Positions 30,867 through 40,349 of a stretch of 64,000 nt of DNA are shown piece after piece. The stretch is from Achromobacter spanius (GTDB lineage: Bacteria; Pseudomonadota; Gammaproteobacteria; Burkholderiales; Burkholderiaceae_B). The notes under the pieces are model-generated. The model saw nothing but the letters and a program-made list of their open reading frames with translations. It was not told where the DNA came from and searched no databases. Made by a program: the position numbers and the translations under genes. The stretch lies in assembly GCF_029637605.1 (NCBI RefSeq), contig NZ_CP121261.1:5270001-5334000 (forward strand). Direction: 5' to 3'. Each line of letters opens with the position of its first letter. Positions within the stretch are counted from its first letter, which is position 1.

Positions 30867-31760
30867 ATGACACCAGATCAGTTGTTGTCATTTGCATGCG
30901 TGGCCGACACGGGCAACATCAGCCGTGCCGCACAAGTGCTGAATTTGTCGCAGCCGGCCGTGTCGGGCCAATTACGCGCGCTACAGGACTGGTTCGGCGA
31001 ACCCTTGTACCGCCGCAGCGGTCACGGCATCGTCCTGACCGAGGCGGGCGAGCGCTTGGCTGAGCAGGCCCGGCAATTGCGGCAGGTCTACCGGCAGGCC
31101 CAGGCGGTTCGGGAATCCTGGCGTGGCTTGGAAACGGGCGCCTTGCGCCTGGGCGCCAGCACCACGCCCGCCAGTTACCTGTTGCCACGCTTGGTGGCGG
31201 ATTTCCGCTCGGCGTTTCCGGCGGTCAGCCTGCACTTGTCGGATGGCAATACCCGCGAAATCGTCGAGCGCCTGCCCGCGCTGGATCTGGCGTTTATTGA
31301 AGGCGATGTGCCGTCAGGCCTGCCGTCGGACACGGCGGTGCATGCCTGGCGTCAGGATGAGGTGGTGGCGATTGTGCGGGCCGACCATGCGCTGGCCGCC
31401 AAAGGGGCAGTGACCTTGCGGGACCTGGCGGCCTCGCCGCTGGTGATGCGCGAGCCGGGCTCGGGGGTGCGCCGGCTGGTCGAGCGCGCGTTCGCCGATG
31501 CCGGGTTGACCCCGTCCGTGGGGCTGGAGCTGGCGGGCGTGGAAGGTGTGAAGCAGGCGGTGCGCGCGGGGCTGGGGGTGGGGTTCGTGTCGGTGATGTC
31601 GATGCGGCACGAAGACGGCGCCTTGGCGGCATTGCGCCTGTTGCCCAGGCCGCTGACACGCACGCTGAGCATTCTGGTGCCGCATGCTGATGCCGCCGCC
31701 CGCGCCGCCGAACGCTTTCTGGCGATGTGCCTGGCGGTCGGGGCGGCAGACGGCGGGTAA
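30867..31760 (+). CDS. LysR-family transcriptional regulator
   Basis: A 297-residue LTTR. The N-terminal helix-turn-helix (about 1-60) reads LLSFACVADTGNISRAAQVLNLSQPAVSGQLRAL, and the C-terminal part (about 90-290) has the periplasmic-binding-protein fold that senses a small effector. Divergent orientation to the YeiH-type gene and the AT-rich dyad between them suggest it activates or represses that transporter and itself. The effector is not known. Confidence 0.92.
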   Translation: MTPDQLLSFACVADTGNISRAAQVLNLSQPAVSGQLRALQDWFGEPLYRRSGHGIVLTEAGERLAEQARQLRQVYRQAQAVRESWRGLETGALRLGASTTPASYLLPRLVADFRSAFPAVSLHLSDGNTREIVERLPALDLAFIEGDVPSGLPSDTAVHAWRQDEVVAIVRADHALAAKGAVTLRDLAASPLVMREPGSGVRRLVERAFADAGLTPSVGLELAGVEGVKQAVRAGLGVGFVSVMSMRHEDGALAALRLLPRPLTRTLSILVPHADAAARAAERFLAMCLAVGAADGG

Positions 31761-31763
31761 GGC

Positions 31764-32960
31764 TCAGGCCTTGGCCAGACGCTTCAAGGCAAGTTGGACC
31801 CAGTACGTGCCACCCAGGGGCAGCAGTTCGTCGTTGAAGTCGTAGCTGCCGTTGTGCAGCATGCAGGGGCCCAGGCCGTGGCCGCTGTCGCGGTGATCGC
31901 CGGTGCCGTTGCCGATCCAGACATAGCAGCCCGGCAGTTCCTGCAGCATGAACGCAAAGTCTTCCGCGCCCATGGTCGGTTGCACGTGGTCGTTGACGTT
32001 GGCGTCACCCACGATGTCGCGCAGCACGTCGGCGCAGAACGCGGCTTCTTCGGCGTGGTTGATGGTGGGCGGATAGTTGCGCTGGAACGTGAACTCCACT
32101 TCACAGTCCATGGCCGCGCAGGTATGGCGCGTGATCTCTTCCATACGGCGTTCGATCAGGTCCAGCACGTCCAGCGTGAAGGTGCGCACGGTGCCGCGCA
32201 GTTCCGCGTGGTTGGGCACCACGTTGTCGGCGCTGCCCGCGTGGATCTGGGTAATGCTGAGCACCGCGGCATCCAGCGGATTGCGGTTGCGCGTGATGAT
32301 GGTCTGCAGCGATTGCGCCAACTGCACAGCCGCCATGACGGGGTCGATGCCCAGGTTGGGCATGCCCGCGTGTGTGCCCTTGCCTTTGACGACGATCGAA
32401 AATTCGTTGCTGGACGCCATGATGGGGCCGGGGGTCAGGCCGAACTGGCCGGGCTTCATGCCGGGCCAGTTGTGCATGCCGAACACGGCTTCCATCGGAA
32501 AACGCTTGAACAGGCCGTCGTCGATCATGCGCTTGGCGCCGCCGCCGCCTTCTTCGGCCGGCTGGAAAATCACATACACCGTACCCGCGTAATCGCGATG
32601 CTGCGCCAGGTATTGCGCCGCGGCCAGCAGCATGGCCGTGTGGCCGTCGTGGCCGCAGGCGTGCATCTTGCCTTCGTTCTTGCTGGCGTGCGCGAAGCTG
32701 TTGACCTCTTGCATGGGCAGCGCGTCCATGTCGGCGCGCAGGCCCACCGCGCGATCACCGGGCAGCTTGCCGCGAATGATGCCGACCACGCCCGTGCCAC
32801 CCAGGCCGCGATCAATCTCGATGCCCCATTCTTCAAGCTTGGCCGCCACGACGTCGGCGGTGCGGAATTCTTCGAAGGCCAATTCAGGGTGCGCGTGGAT
32901 GTCGCGGCGGATCTTCGAAATATCCTGGTGCCAGGCGACGATGGGTTCGAGCAGTTTCAT
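31764..32960 (-). CDS. M20-family amidohydrolase (hippurate hydrolase-like)
   Basis: A 398-residue metallo-amidohydrolase. The sequence opens with IRRDIHAHPELAFEEFRTADVVAAKL. Metal-binding residues are visible in HACGHDGHTAMLL (about 100-112) and the EEGGGG segment at about 136-141, with a further His in MHNWPG and a late AEDFAFML. The dimerisation (lid) domain occupies about 185-300. Such enzymes cleave N-acyl amino acids, hippurate or similar amides. The gene converges on the LysR gene with only 3 bases between stops, and is divergent from the acyl-CoA ligase gene; a role in supplying an acid to that ligase is only a guess. Confidence 0.92.
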   Translation of the reverse strand: MKLLEPIVAWHQDISKIRRDIHAHPELAFEEFRTADVVAAKLEEWGIEIDRGLGGTGVVGIIRGKLPGDRAVGLRADMDALPMQEVNSFAHASKNEGKMHACGHDGHTAMLLAAAQYLAQHRDYAGTVYVIFQPAEEGGGGAKRMIDDGLFKRFPMEAVFGMHNWPGMKPGQFGLTPGPIMASSNEFSIVVKGKGTHAGMPNLGIDPVMAAVQLAQSLQTIITRNRNPLDAAVLSITQIHAGSADNVVPNHAELRGTVRTFTLDVLDLIERRMEEITRHTCAAMDCEVEFTFQRNYPPTINHAEEAAFCADVLRDIVGDANVNDHVQPTMGAEDFAFMLQELPGCYVWIGNGTGDHRDSGHGLGPCMLHNGSYDFNDELLPLGGTYWVQLALKRLAKA

Positions 32961-33036
32961 GGGGGAATTGGGGCGGAAAAAGGGAACGCAACAAGGTTAT
33001 CATCATTCAAAAATCTATTTAATGGAGACAAACACC

Positions 33037-34722
33037 ATGACGCGACCGTGGCTTGCTCACTATCCGCAGGGGGTGCCGGCAGAGATCTCCACCGAGGGCT
33101 ATTCCTCGCTGGCCGACCTGTTGGATCGGGCCTGCAAGCAGTACGCCACCCGCATCGCCTGCACGGCGATGGGCAGCGATATCACCTATGCGCAACTGGA
33201 TCGCCATGCGCGGGCGTTTTCCGGATGGCTGCAAAGCCTGGGCCTGGAGAAGGGCGCACGGGTTGCGCTGATGATGCCCAATGTGCCGGCCTATCTGGTG
33301 GGCATGCTGGGCACCTTGCGCGCCGGTCTGGTCGTCGTGAATGTGAACCCGCTGTACACGGCGGATGAACTTGAACGCCAATTGCAGGACAGCGGCGCAT
33401 CCGTCATCCTGATCCTCGAAAATTTTGCGCACACCTTGCAGGCGGTGAAGAACCGCGGCCAGCTCAAGCATGTCGTTGTGACCGCGCCGGGCGATCTGCT
33501 GGGCGGCCTGAAGGCGCCGCTGGTCAACTTCGTGGCGCGTCATATCAAGAAGATTGTTCCTGCCTGGAGCATCGACGGCGCGCAACCGTTGCCCAAAGTT
33601 CTGGCGGCGGGCGCGAACTTGCCGTTCACGCCACCCACGCTGACGATGGACGATATCGCGGTGCTGCAGTACACGGGCGGCACCACCGGCGTGCCCAAGG
33701 GCGCGATGCTGTCGCATCGGAACCTGACCGCCAATGTGTTGCAGACCGAAGCCGTGGCGCAGCCCGTGGTGCATGACTTGTCAAATACCCAACTTACGAT
33801 CATCAGCGCGCTGCCGCTGTACCACGTGTTCGCAATGACCGTCTGCGGCTTGTATGGCATGCATGCGGGCATGCGCAACGTGCTGATCATCAACCCGCGT
33901 GATCAGCCCTCGCTGATCAGTGCGTGGCGCAAGGTCCCCATCAATCTGTTTCCCGGCGTCAACACCTTGTTCAATGCGCTGGCGCACAACGCGGATTTCG
34001 CCAAGCTGGATTTTTCGGCGCTGCGCCTGACCTTGGGTGGCGGCATGGCGGTGCAGCAGTCCGTGGCCGAACGCTGGTTGAAGATCACCGGCAGGCCGCT
34101 GATCGAAGGCTACGGCTTGTCGGAAACCTCGCCCGTGGCCACGGTGAATCCCACCAACGCCACGGCCTATTCCGGCTCTATCGGACTGCCGCTGCCGTCC
34201 ACCGACGTGGCCATTCTTGACGATGCGGGCCACGAAGTGCCGCTGGGCGAACGCGGCGAAGTGGGCATACGCGGGCCGCAGGTCATGCTGGGCTATTGGC
34301 AGAAGCCCGACGAAACCCGCCAGTCCATGACGGCGGACGGTTTCTTTCGCACGGGCGACATCGGCATCATGGACGACAAGGGCTATACGCGCATCGTCGA
34401 CCGCAAGAAAGACATGATCGCGGTGTCCGGATTCAAGGTCTATCCGAACGAAGTCGAAGCCGTGGTGGCGCAGATGCCGGGTGTGCTGGAGTGCGCGGCC
34501 ATCGGCGTGCCGGACGAGCACTCGGGCGAAGCCGTCAAGGTGTTCGTGGTGAAAAGCGACGCGTCATTGACCGAGGCGCAGGTGCAAGACTGGTGCCGCG
34601 AAAAGCTTACGGGCTACAAGCGCCCGCGCTTTGTGGAATTTCGCGATGAGCTGCCCAAGAGCAACGTGGGCAAGATTCTGCGCCGGGAATTGCGCCCCGA
34701 CGCGCCCGCCAAGGCGTCTTAG
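33037..34722 (+). CDS. fadD: Long-chain fatty acid--CoA ligase (FadD-type)
   Basis: A 561-residue adenylate-forming enzyme that activates fatty acids to CoA thioesters at the inner membrane. The P-loop YTGGTTGVPKGAMLSHRN is at 212-229, EGYGLSETSP follows, and the fatty acyl-CoA synthetase signature is in DGFFRTGDIGIMDDKGYTRIVDRKKD with GFKVYPNEVE behind it. Lys near the C-terminus in PKSNVGKILRREL is the adenylation lysine. The ATG at 33037 follows GGAGA by 8 bases; an in-frame ATG five codons earlier is less likely. Length equals the E. coli enzyme. It converges on the next gene with a 4-base overlap of stops. Confidence 0.93.
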   Translation: MTRPWLAHYPQGVPAEISTEGYSSLADLLDRACKQYATRIACTAMGSDITYAQLDRHARAFSGWLQSLGLEKGARVALMMPNVPAYLVGMLGTLRAGLVVVNVNPLYTADELERQLQDSGASVILILENFAHTLQAVKNRGQLKHVVVTAPGDLLGGLKAPLVNFVARHIKKIVPAWSIDGAQPLPKVLAAGANLPFTPPTLTMDDIAVLQYTGGTTGVPKGAMLSHRNLTANVLQTEAVAQPVVHDLSNTQLTIISALPLYHVFAMTVCGLYGMHAGMRNVLIINPRDQPSLISAWRKVPINLFPGVNTLFNALAHNADFAKLDFSALRLTLGGGMAVQQSVAERWLKITGRPLIEGYGLSETSPVATVNPTNATAYSGSIGLPLPSTDVAILDDAGHEVPLGERGEVGIRGPQVMLGYWQKPDETRQSMTADGFFRTGDIGIMDDKGYTRIVDRKKDMIAVSGFKVYPNEVEAVVAQMPGVLECAAIGVPDEHSGEAVKVFVVKSDASLTEAQVQDWCREKLTGYKRPRFVEFRDELPKSNVGKILRRELRPDAPAKAS

Positions 34723-35606
34723 GCTTCGGCGGGAGGCTCGCCGCCAAGGTGCGGCGCAATCATCTCGTGCAGGGCGCGTTCGATGGCGGGGTTGCCCGCC
34801 ACAACGCGCCCGCCGATGGGCCAGGGATCCAGCTTGTGCATGTCTGAACACGTGCCGCCCGCTTCGCGCAGGATCAGCGTGCCGGCTGCCACATCCCACG
34901 GCGCCAGCCCCATTTCCCAATAACCGTCGTAGCGGCCGCAAGCCGTCCACGCCAGGTCCAGCGCGGCCGCGCCCATGCGGCGCACGCCGCGCGCGCGCTT
35001 GATGGCGTCGTTCAGCATGGGCATGTATTGCCCGGCGAAGGAAAAGTCGCGGAACGGAAAGCCGGTGGCAAGCACGGAATCTTCAATGGTCTGCGTGCGC
35101 GAACATTTGATGCGGCGGCCATTCAGCCAGGCCCCGATGCCATACACCGCGGTGAACAGTTCTTCGCGGTTGGGGTCGTAAACCACGCCGGCCACGGGCG
35201 TGTCTTCGGTCAGGGTTTCCGTGGCTGATACCGCGGTGCCCGCATGCGCAATCAGCGCGATCGACACGGCGTAGTGAGGGATGTCGTGCAGGAAATTCGT
35301 GGTGCCATCCAGCGGGTCGATGTACCAGGTGGCGCGGCCTTGGGGTTTGCCACCGGTTTCTTCAGCCACGATGCCGAACTTCGGCGTGCGCGTTTGCAGC
35401 TCCTGGATGATCACGGCCTCGGCTTCGCGGTCTGCTTGCGATACGAGATCGTTGCGCGCCTTGCGGTCGATCACGAGGTCGGCCCGATGATGCGCGTAGG
35501 ATTGCAGGATGGCCGCGCCCGCATGCGCCGCCGTGACTGCCGCGTCGATCGCGGCGCACAGGTCGATGGGTTGGGCCAGTGAGCGGGGCTGATCATAGGT
35601 GTCCAT
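34719..35606 (-). CDS. Inositol monophosphatase-family protein (SuhB-like)
   Basis: A 295-residue member of the Mg2+-dependent, Li+-sensitive phosphatase family. Metal-binding residues are in EETGG (about 94-98), the signature DPLDGTTNFLHDIPH (about 111-125) and the C-terminal APWDVAAGTLILREAGG. Natural substrates may be inositol phosphate or related sugars, and in E. coli SuhB also aids rRNA transcription. The stop overlaps the fadD stop by 4 bases. It is divergent from mnmC with a 145-base promoter region between. Confidence 0.93.
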   Translation of the reverse strand: MDTYDQPRSLAQPIDLCAAIDAAVTAAHAGAAILQSYAHHRADLVIDRKARNDLVSQADREAEAVIIQELQTRTPKFGIVAEETGGKPQGRATWYIDPLDGTTNFLHDIPHYAVSIALIAHAGTAVSATETLTEDTPVAGVVYDPNREELFTAVYGIGAWLNGRRIKCSRTQTIEDSVLATGFPFRDFSFAGQYMPMLNDAIKRARGVRRMGAAALDLAWTACGRYDGYWEMGLAPWDVAAGTLILREAGGTCSDMHKLDPWPIGGRVVAGNPAIERALHEMIAPHLGGEPPAEA

Positions 35607-35751
35607 GTAAACCAGTGTAAGCCCAGGTATGCGTCAAATCCGCGGCAGCCATGGGAAACCGCGCCGCCGCGTGGCGTCTATCCAACGCCCGGGCCGCTGC
35701 CAGTCGATAATTCGCGTTTGTCACAACCTTGAACCTTTCTTTGAAGAGCCC

Positions 35752-37626
35752 ATGTCCGCGCCTTACGTTCCCCTGACCCCCGCAGTGGCCGGCGTCGATG
35801 CCGACGGCAAGCTCTATAACGCCGAATCAGACGACGTCCACCCCCTGCATATCGGGTCATTCAGCGACCGGGAACAGGTATTCCTGCGTGGCAACGGGCT
35901 GCCCGAGCGCTGGCGTGGACGCGACGTATTCACCGTCTGCGAGACCAGTTTCGGCCTGGGCCTGAACTTTCTGGCGCTGTGGCACGCGTGGCGGCAAGAC
36001 CCGCGGCGGTCCTCGGCGTTGCATATCGTGTCGATGGAAGCGCATCCGTTCGCTTTGGATGACTTGTCGGCATTGCTGGCGCGTTATGCGCCGGCGTCCC
36101 TGGCCGGACTGGCGCGGCATCTGGTGGAGCAGTGGCCCACGCTGTTGCCGGGGCTGCATCGGCTGGAATTCGAGAATGGCGCGGTGACGCTGACGTTGGG
36201 TTTTGGCGATGCGCAGGTGCTTGCGCCACGCCTGGACGCGCGCGTGGATGCGTTCTATCTGGATGGCTACACGCCAGAGCACGAGCCCGACACGAGGTCG
36301 GCGCCCTTGCTACGCGCGCTGGCGCAATTGGCGGCGTCCGGGGCCACCTTGACGGCCGCGGTCGGTACGGAAGCACTGCGGCGTGCGTTGCAGGACGCGG
36401 GGTTTGATGCGCGCTGCGTGCCGATCAACGGAGGCAAGCGGCAAATGATCCAAGCCACTGCCCGCGTGCAGGGCCGAGTGGCCGGCGCCGCCGCGACGCC
36501 CGCGGCCGTCAAGCATGCGGTGGTGGTGGGCGCAGGCCTGGCGGGCGCCGGCATTGCGCAAGCGCTGGCCGCGAGGGGCTGGCGGGTCACGGTGTTGGAC
36601 GCGGGCCGCGCGCTGGGGGCGCCGGCGCACGCGGGTCATGTGGCCGCGGCGCTGACGCCCGTGGTGGCACGTGACGATAACGCGCGGGCACGGCTGTCGC
36701 GCGCCGGCAGCCAGCGCGCGCTGGCGCGTTGGCAAGGGCTGGCTGGCGATGCCGCGCCGCGCGTGTGCGGCACGGTTCAGGTCGAGCGTGACGCGGGCAA
36801 ATCCGCAGCGTTGGCAAGCACATTGGACGCGCTGGCGTTTCCGCGCGACTGGGTGCGGCAAGTGGATTGCGACGAGGCCAGCGCCTTGGCCGGCTTGCCG
36901 GTGGCGCGCGGCGGCGTGTACTTCGCGCAGGGCATGCTGGTTCAACCGAACCGACTGATCGACGCCTTGCTGGAAACGCCCGGCGTGAGCGTTGTGCCGG
37001 GCAGGGTGGCCCAGGTCGAACGCCAGGGGCAAGGATGGCGCGTACAGGATGCGCAGGGCGGGGAATTGGCGCACGCCCACACCGTCATCCTGGCCAATGC
37101 CTTTGGCGCGCGCGCCGTGCTGGCTGAAAGCGGGCTGCTGGACCCCTTGCCGCGTGTGGGTCAGATGCACGCACTGGCGGGCGAAGTGACGCTGGTGCCC
37201 AGCGAGGCGCTTGCGGGCGGGCCGCGCTGTATCGTTGGCGGCGAGGGCTATCTGCTGCCGGACGTGGGCGCGGGCTGCGTGGTCGGCAGCACCTACGTGC
37301 ATGGCGCCACGCAGGCGGTGGTCAGCCCGGAAGGGCAGCACACCACGCTTGCCAAGGCGGCTGGGCTACTGAGCGGTCACTTCCCGGCGTTCGATGCGTT
37401 GGTGCCCGGCACGTTGCCCGGCTGGGCGGGGTGGCGGGCCGTATTGCCCGGGCGCCTGCCCGCAGTCGGCGAATTGCCGCACGCGCCAGGCCTGTGGTTG
37501 GCCGTGGGCTATGCGTCGCGCGGCTTGTCGTGGTCGGCTTTGATGGGCGATTTGATCGGCGCCCGGCTGGCCGGCGAACCCGCGTTGCTGGAAACCGATC
37601 TGTCCAAACTTATTTCACCACGGTGA
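35752..37626 (+). CDS. mnmC: Bifunctional tRNA modification enzyme MnmC
   Basis: MnmC makes the final two steps of 5-methylaminomethyl-2-thiouridine at tRNA wobble position 34. The N-terminal methyltransferase part (about 1-240) shows [18 protein letters not shown] and [12 protein letters not shown]. The C-terminal FAD-dependent oxidase starts at about 255 with [21 protein letters not shown] (GxGxxG at 260-265) and ends with [23 protein letters not shown]. The start ATG at 35752 gives 624 residues; the open frame upstream lacks homologous sequence. E. coli MnmC has 668. It stands alone and acts on Lys, Glu and Gln tRNAs. Confidence 0.92.
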   Translation: MSAPYVPLTPAVAGVDADGKLYNAESDDVHPLHIGSFSDREQVFLRGNGLPERWRGRDVFTVCETSFGLGLNFLALWHAWRQDPRRSSALHIVSMEAHPFALDDLSALLARYAPASLAGLARHLVEQWPTLLPGLHRLEFENGAVTLTLGFGDAQVLAPRLDARVDAFYLDGYTPEHEPDTRSAPLLRALAQLAASGATLTAAVGTEALRRALQDAGFDARCVPINGGKRQMIQATARVQGRVAGAAATPAAVKHAVVVGAGLAGAGIAQALAARGWRVTVLDAGRALGAPAHAGHVAAALTPVVARDDNARARLSRAGSQRALARWQGLAGDAAPRVCGTVQVERDAGKSAALASTLDALAFPRDWVRQVDCDEASALAGLPVARGGVYFAQGMLVQPNRLIDALLETPGVSVVPGRVAQVERQGQGWRVQDAQGGELAHAHTVILANAFGARAVLAESGLLDPLPRVGQMHALAGEVTLVPSEALAGGPRCIVGGEGYLLPDVGAGCVVGSTYVHGATQAVVSPEGQHTTLAKAAGLLSGHFPAFDALVPGTLPGWAGWRAVLPGRLPAVGELPHAPGLWLAVGYASRGLSWSALMGDLIGARLAGEPALLETDLSKLISPR

Positions 37627-37895
37627 AAAAAAGTTTGGCCGCGAATGGGGGCTCGGCCCAGGTGGCGTAGAATTGCGGTAATTGCCAGGATTTGGCGCCA
37701 AATAGGCCGTATTGGCCTCGTTGTTGGCGTTTCGACGGCGCGCGGCACTACGCCGATAGGCGCTGATCGAGGGCTTTACGACCCCTTTTTATGGATGAGA
37801 AACCCGTCCAGAAGAGGGACCGAGTTTATTTCAAAGCTCAAATCCGTCAAAATAGCGTCTTTTGATGGTTTTTGGCTTAAGCCGGGGGATGCTCT

Positions 37896-40121
37896 GTGCC
37901 GCCCAAGTTCGACTTTGCCCATACTACCCAGCTCGATACCATCGAGCTGCTGACGTCCCGCCCCAGTCGCTTCGATTTCGACGCGGGCGATGGGTTGCAC
38001 CTGGTAGTCGAGGCGCATGCGCCTGGTGTTTTTCGCCTGCGCTGCGGCGAGGCGAACCACCTGAATGATGACAAGCCCGGCGCGCGTGCGCGCGCCGTGG
38101 CCGAGATGCTGCTCGCGCGCCAAGAGGCCGTGGGCGAGGCCTCGATTGCCCCTCGCGAAGGCGGCGACGGCTGGCGGATCACACAGGGCGATGCTGCCCT
38201 GGAGATCCAGTCCAACCCTGTGCGCGTCGCGATCTATCGCAATGAGGAACGGGTATTCGAGTCCGAGGTTTCCGCGCATACGCCCGCATTCGGGCACAAC
38301 GCGCTGGACCAGGAAGACGATGCGGTCTGGACGGCGGGCTTTACCCTGCTGGCCGACGAACGCGTCTTCGGCCTGGGGGAAACGCCGGGCGACCTGAACC
38401 GCCGTGAAGAATCGGTGGTTTCCGATGACCCCGAGCATCGCGCCTTGCCGCTGGCATGGAGCCCGCGCGGCTGGGGCGTCTACGTCAATACGATGCGGCG
38501 CGTTGAGCATGCCGTGGGCGTTGCCCCGACGGATTCGGCCTATGTGCTGACCGTTGACGACGCCGTGCTGGACGTGTTCCTGTTTGCTGGCGAGCCCGCC
38601 GAAATCCTGAACCAGTACACCGCGTTGACCGGCCGCGCCGGCCAACCGGTGCTGTGGGCGATGGGCGCCTGGCTGCAACAGGCCACGGGCGAAATGCCCA
38701 CGCAAACCGTCGCCTTGTTGGCTCGCATGCGCGAAAACCAGATTCCCGTGGATGCCGTGACGCTGGCCCAGCCGGCGGCGTGGGGCTTCCAGTCGGATAA
38801 GGCGGTGTTCGAATGGGACGCCCAGCGCTTCCCTGATGCCAAGCAGATGCTGGCCCTGTTCCACAAGCACAACGTGCACGTCGCGGCATCCGGTTTCCCC
38901 GGCGTGCTCAAGACCAGCCCCTTGTTCGAAGAACTGGAAGACCGCGGCTGGCTGTTGGCCAAGGAAGACGGCGCCGCCCAGGTGTTCGACGGCATCGCCG
39001 CCACCTCGGGCCAGCCCTTCGGCTTGCTGGACCTGACTTACCGCGACATCTACAACATGTGGGTGGAGCGTCACCGCCAACTGATCGAAGATGGCCTGGA
39101 CGCGCCCGCGTGCGATGCCCAGCTTGCCATTCCCGATGGCGTGACGGCCCGCAACGGTGAAACTGGCCCGGCGCTGCGCAGCATGTATCCGCTGCTGGTG
39201 CGCCGCGCGCTGTTCGATGCCGTGGCCGGCCTCAAAGTGCCGCCCGAAGGCGTCGTCCCCAGCTCCGACCTGTTCCCCGCCGCGCAACGCCTGCCGTGGC
39301 AGGTGGGGCCGCAGGCCGAGAATTCCTGGGATGGCTTGCGCCATACGCTGCGCACCGCCTTGTCGATCGGCGCCAGCGGCGTGCCCGTGCAGGTGCACGG
39401 CATCGGTTCGGCATCGCGCGACCGCGCGGGCATGACGTCCGAACTGTATTTGCGCTGGCTGACTGTGGGCGTGTTCTCGGCGAACTTCTCGTTCCAGGGC
39501 GTGGAAGGGCTGATGCCTTGGGACTTCGGCGACGAAACCCTGGCGCAGGCCAAGACCTGGATGCAATGGCGCTACCGCCTGGTGCCTTATGTGCTGGGCG
39601 CCATCGAGGATTCCGCCCGTACCGGCCTGCCGGTGCAGCGTTCCATGGCCCTGTCTTTCCCGAATGATCCGCACGCCCACGAGTGGGACCTGCAATACCT
39701 GCTAGGCCCCGCCTTGCTGGTCGCGCCGGTCACCGAACCCGGCAAGCAGGTGCGCGTGTACCTGCCCAAGGGCGAGGCCTGGTGGGATCTGAACACCGGG
39801 CATCGCTACGAAGGCGGCACCACCTGGACGATCGACTGCGAACTGGGCCAGTTCCCGGTTTTTGGCCGCGAAGGGCACATGCTCTGTCTGGGACCCGCCG
39901 CGCAGCACACGGGCGAGTTCAACTCGGCCCGCATCCTGGACGAGGTCTGGATGTTTGGCATGCCGGTGCACAACCCGGTTGTCATGCGCAACAAGATCCG
40001 CGTGATGCAGATGCAGGGCTCCAGCTACATCAAGGGGCTGGAAGGGCTGCGCATCTCGCCGTCCGAAGGCCTTGAGGTCAAGCGCCGGGGGGCGGAAGTC
40101 CGCATTTCTCGCGCTCGCTGA
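37896..40121 (+). CDS. Glycoside hydrolase family 31-like protein, catalytic site partly degenerate
   Basis: A 741-residue protein with GH31 layout: an N-terminal beta sandwich (about 15-190, with FGLGETPGDLNRR), a TIM barrel (about 200-545) and C-terminal sheets (QYLLGPALLVAPVTEPGKQVRVYLPKGEAWWDL). The expected nucleophile is kept as Asp407 in PACDAQ. The acid/base region, usually W-x-G-D, reads VGPQ, with Pro472 and Gln473. The DIGGF motif reads HGIGS (501-505). It may be a divergent hydrolase, lyase or non-catalytic protein. The start is a GTG at 37896; a 269-base gap with no obvious gene precedes it. No sugar transporter lies nearby. Confidence 0.82.
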   Translation: MPPKFDFAHTTQLDTIELLTSRPSRFDFDAGDGLHLVVEAHAPGVFRLRCGEANHLNDDKPGARARAVAEMLLARQEAVGEASIAPREGGDGWRITQGDAALEIQSNPVRVAIYRNEERVFESEVSAHTPAFGHNALDQEDDAVWTAGFTLLADERVFGLGETPGDLNRREESVVSDDPEHRALPLAWSPRGWGVYVNTMRRVEHAVGVAPTDSAYVLTVDDAVLDVFLFAGEPAEILNQYTALTGRAGQPVLWAMGAWLQQATGEMPTQTVALLARMRENQIPVDAVTLAQPAAWGFQSDKAVFEWDAQRFPDAKQMLALFHKHNVHVAASGFPGVLKTSPLFEELEDRGWLLAKEDGAAQVFDGIAATSGQPFGLLDLTYRDIYNMWVERHRQLIEDGLDAPACDAQLAIPDGVTARNGETGPALRSMYPLLVRRALFDAVAGLKVPPEGVVPSSDLFPAAQRLPWQVGPQAENSWDGLRHTLRTALSIGASGVPVQVHGIGSASRDRAGMTSELYLRWLTVGVFSANFSFQGVEGLMPWDFGDETLAQAKTWMQWRYRLVPYVLGAIEDSARTGLPVQRSMALSFPNDPHAHEWDLQYLLGPALLVAPVTEPGKQVRVYLPKGEAWWDLNTGHRYEGGTTWTIDCELGQFPVFGREGHMLCLGPAAQHTGEFNSARILDEVWMFGMPVHNPVVMRNKIRVMQMQGSSYIKGLEGLRISPSEGLEVKRRGAEVRISRAR

Positions 40122-40157
40122 TATCGACGCGGCCGGCTTGCCGGCTACCGTCATCAA

Positions 40158-40196
40158 AAGGGGCAGTCAGGAAGGCTTTCCTTCCGACTGCCCTTT
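40158..40196 (+). terminator. Hairpin terminator after the GH31-like gene
   Basis: GGGCAGTC-A-GGAAGG pairs with CCTTCC-GACTGCCC across a short loop, about 35 bases after the stop, followed by TTTGCGCGTTTTG. The stem is strong; the U run is short. Confidence 0.65.
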
Positions 40197-40312
40197 GCGC
40201 GTTTTGCCGACGCGCTATCGCAACCACGGCCCGCGTTTATACGGGGCGGGCCGATGCCGCGGTAAAGATCGCCGATATTACTTATAGTTATTAAAAATGA
40301 AAAAAACGGTCG

Positions 40313-40329
40313 TTCTCTTTAGAAGAGAA
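40313..40329. promoter_or_regulatory. Palindrome upstream of metN
   Basis: TTCTCTT-TAG-AAGAGAA is a perfect 7-bp dyad, ending 20 bases before the metN ATG, inside an AT-rich stretch that begins near 40275. It could be an operator or an mRNA leader hairpin. No SAM riboswitch fold is evident. Confidence 0.5.
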
Positions 40330-40349
40330 AAGATACAAAATCGCTTGCC

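Noticed and set aside
40260..40349. SAM riboswitch before metN
   Set aside because: The leader is too short and AT-rich and shows only one small dyad, not the multi-helix fold of a SAM riboswitch.
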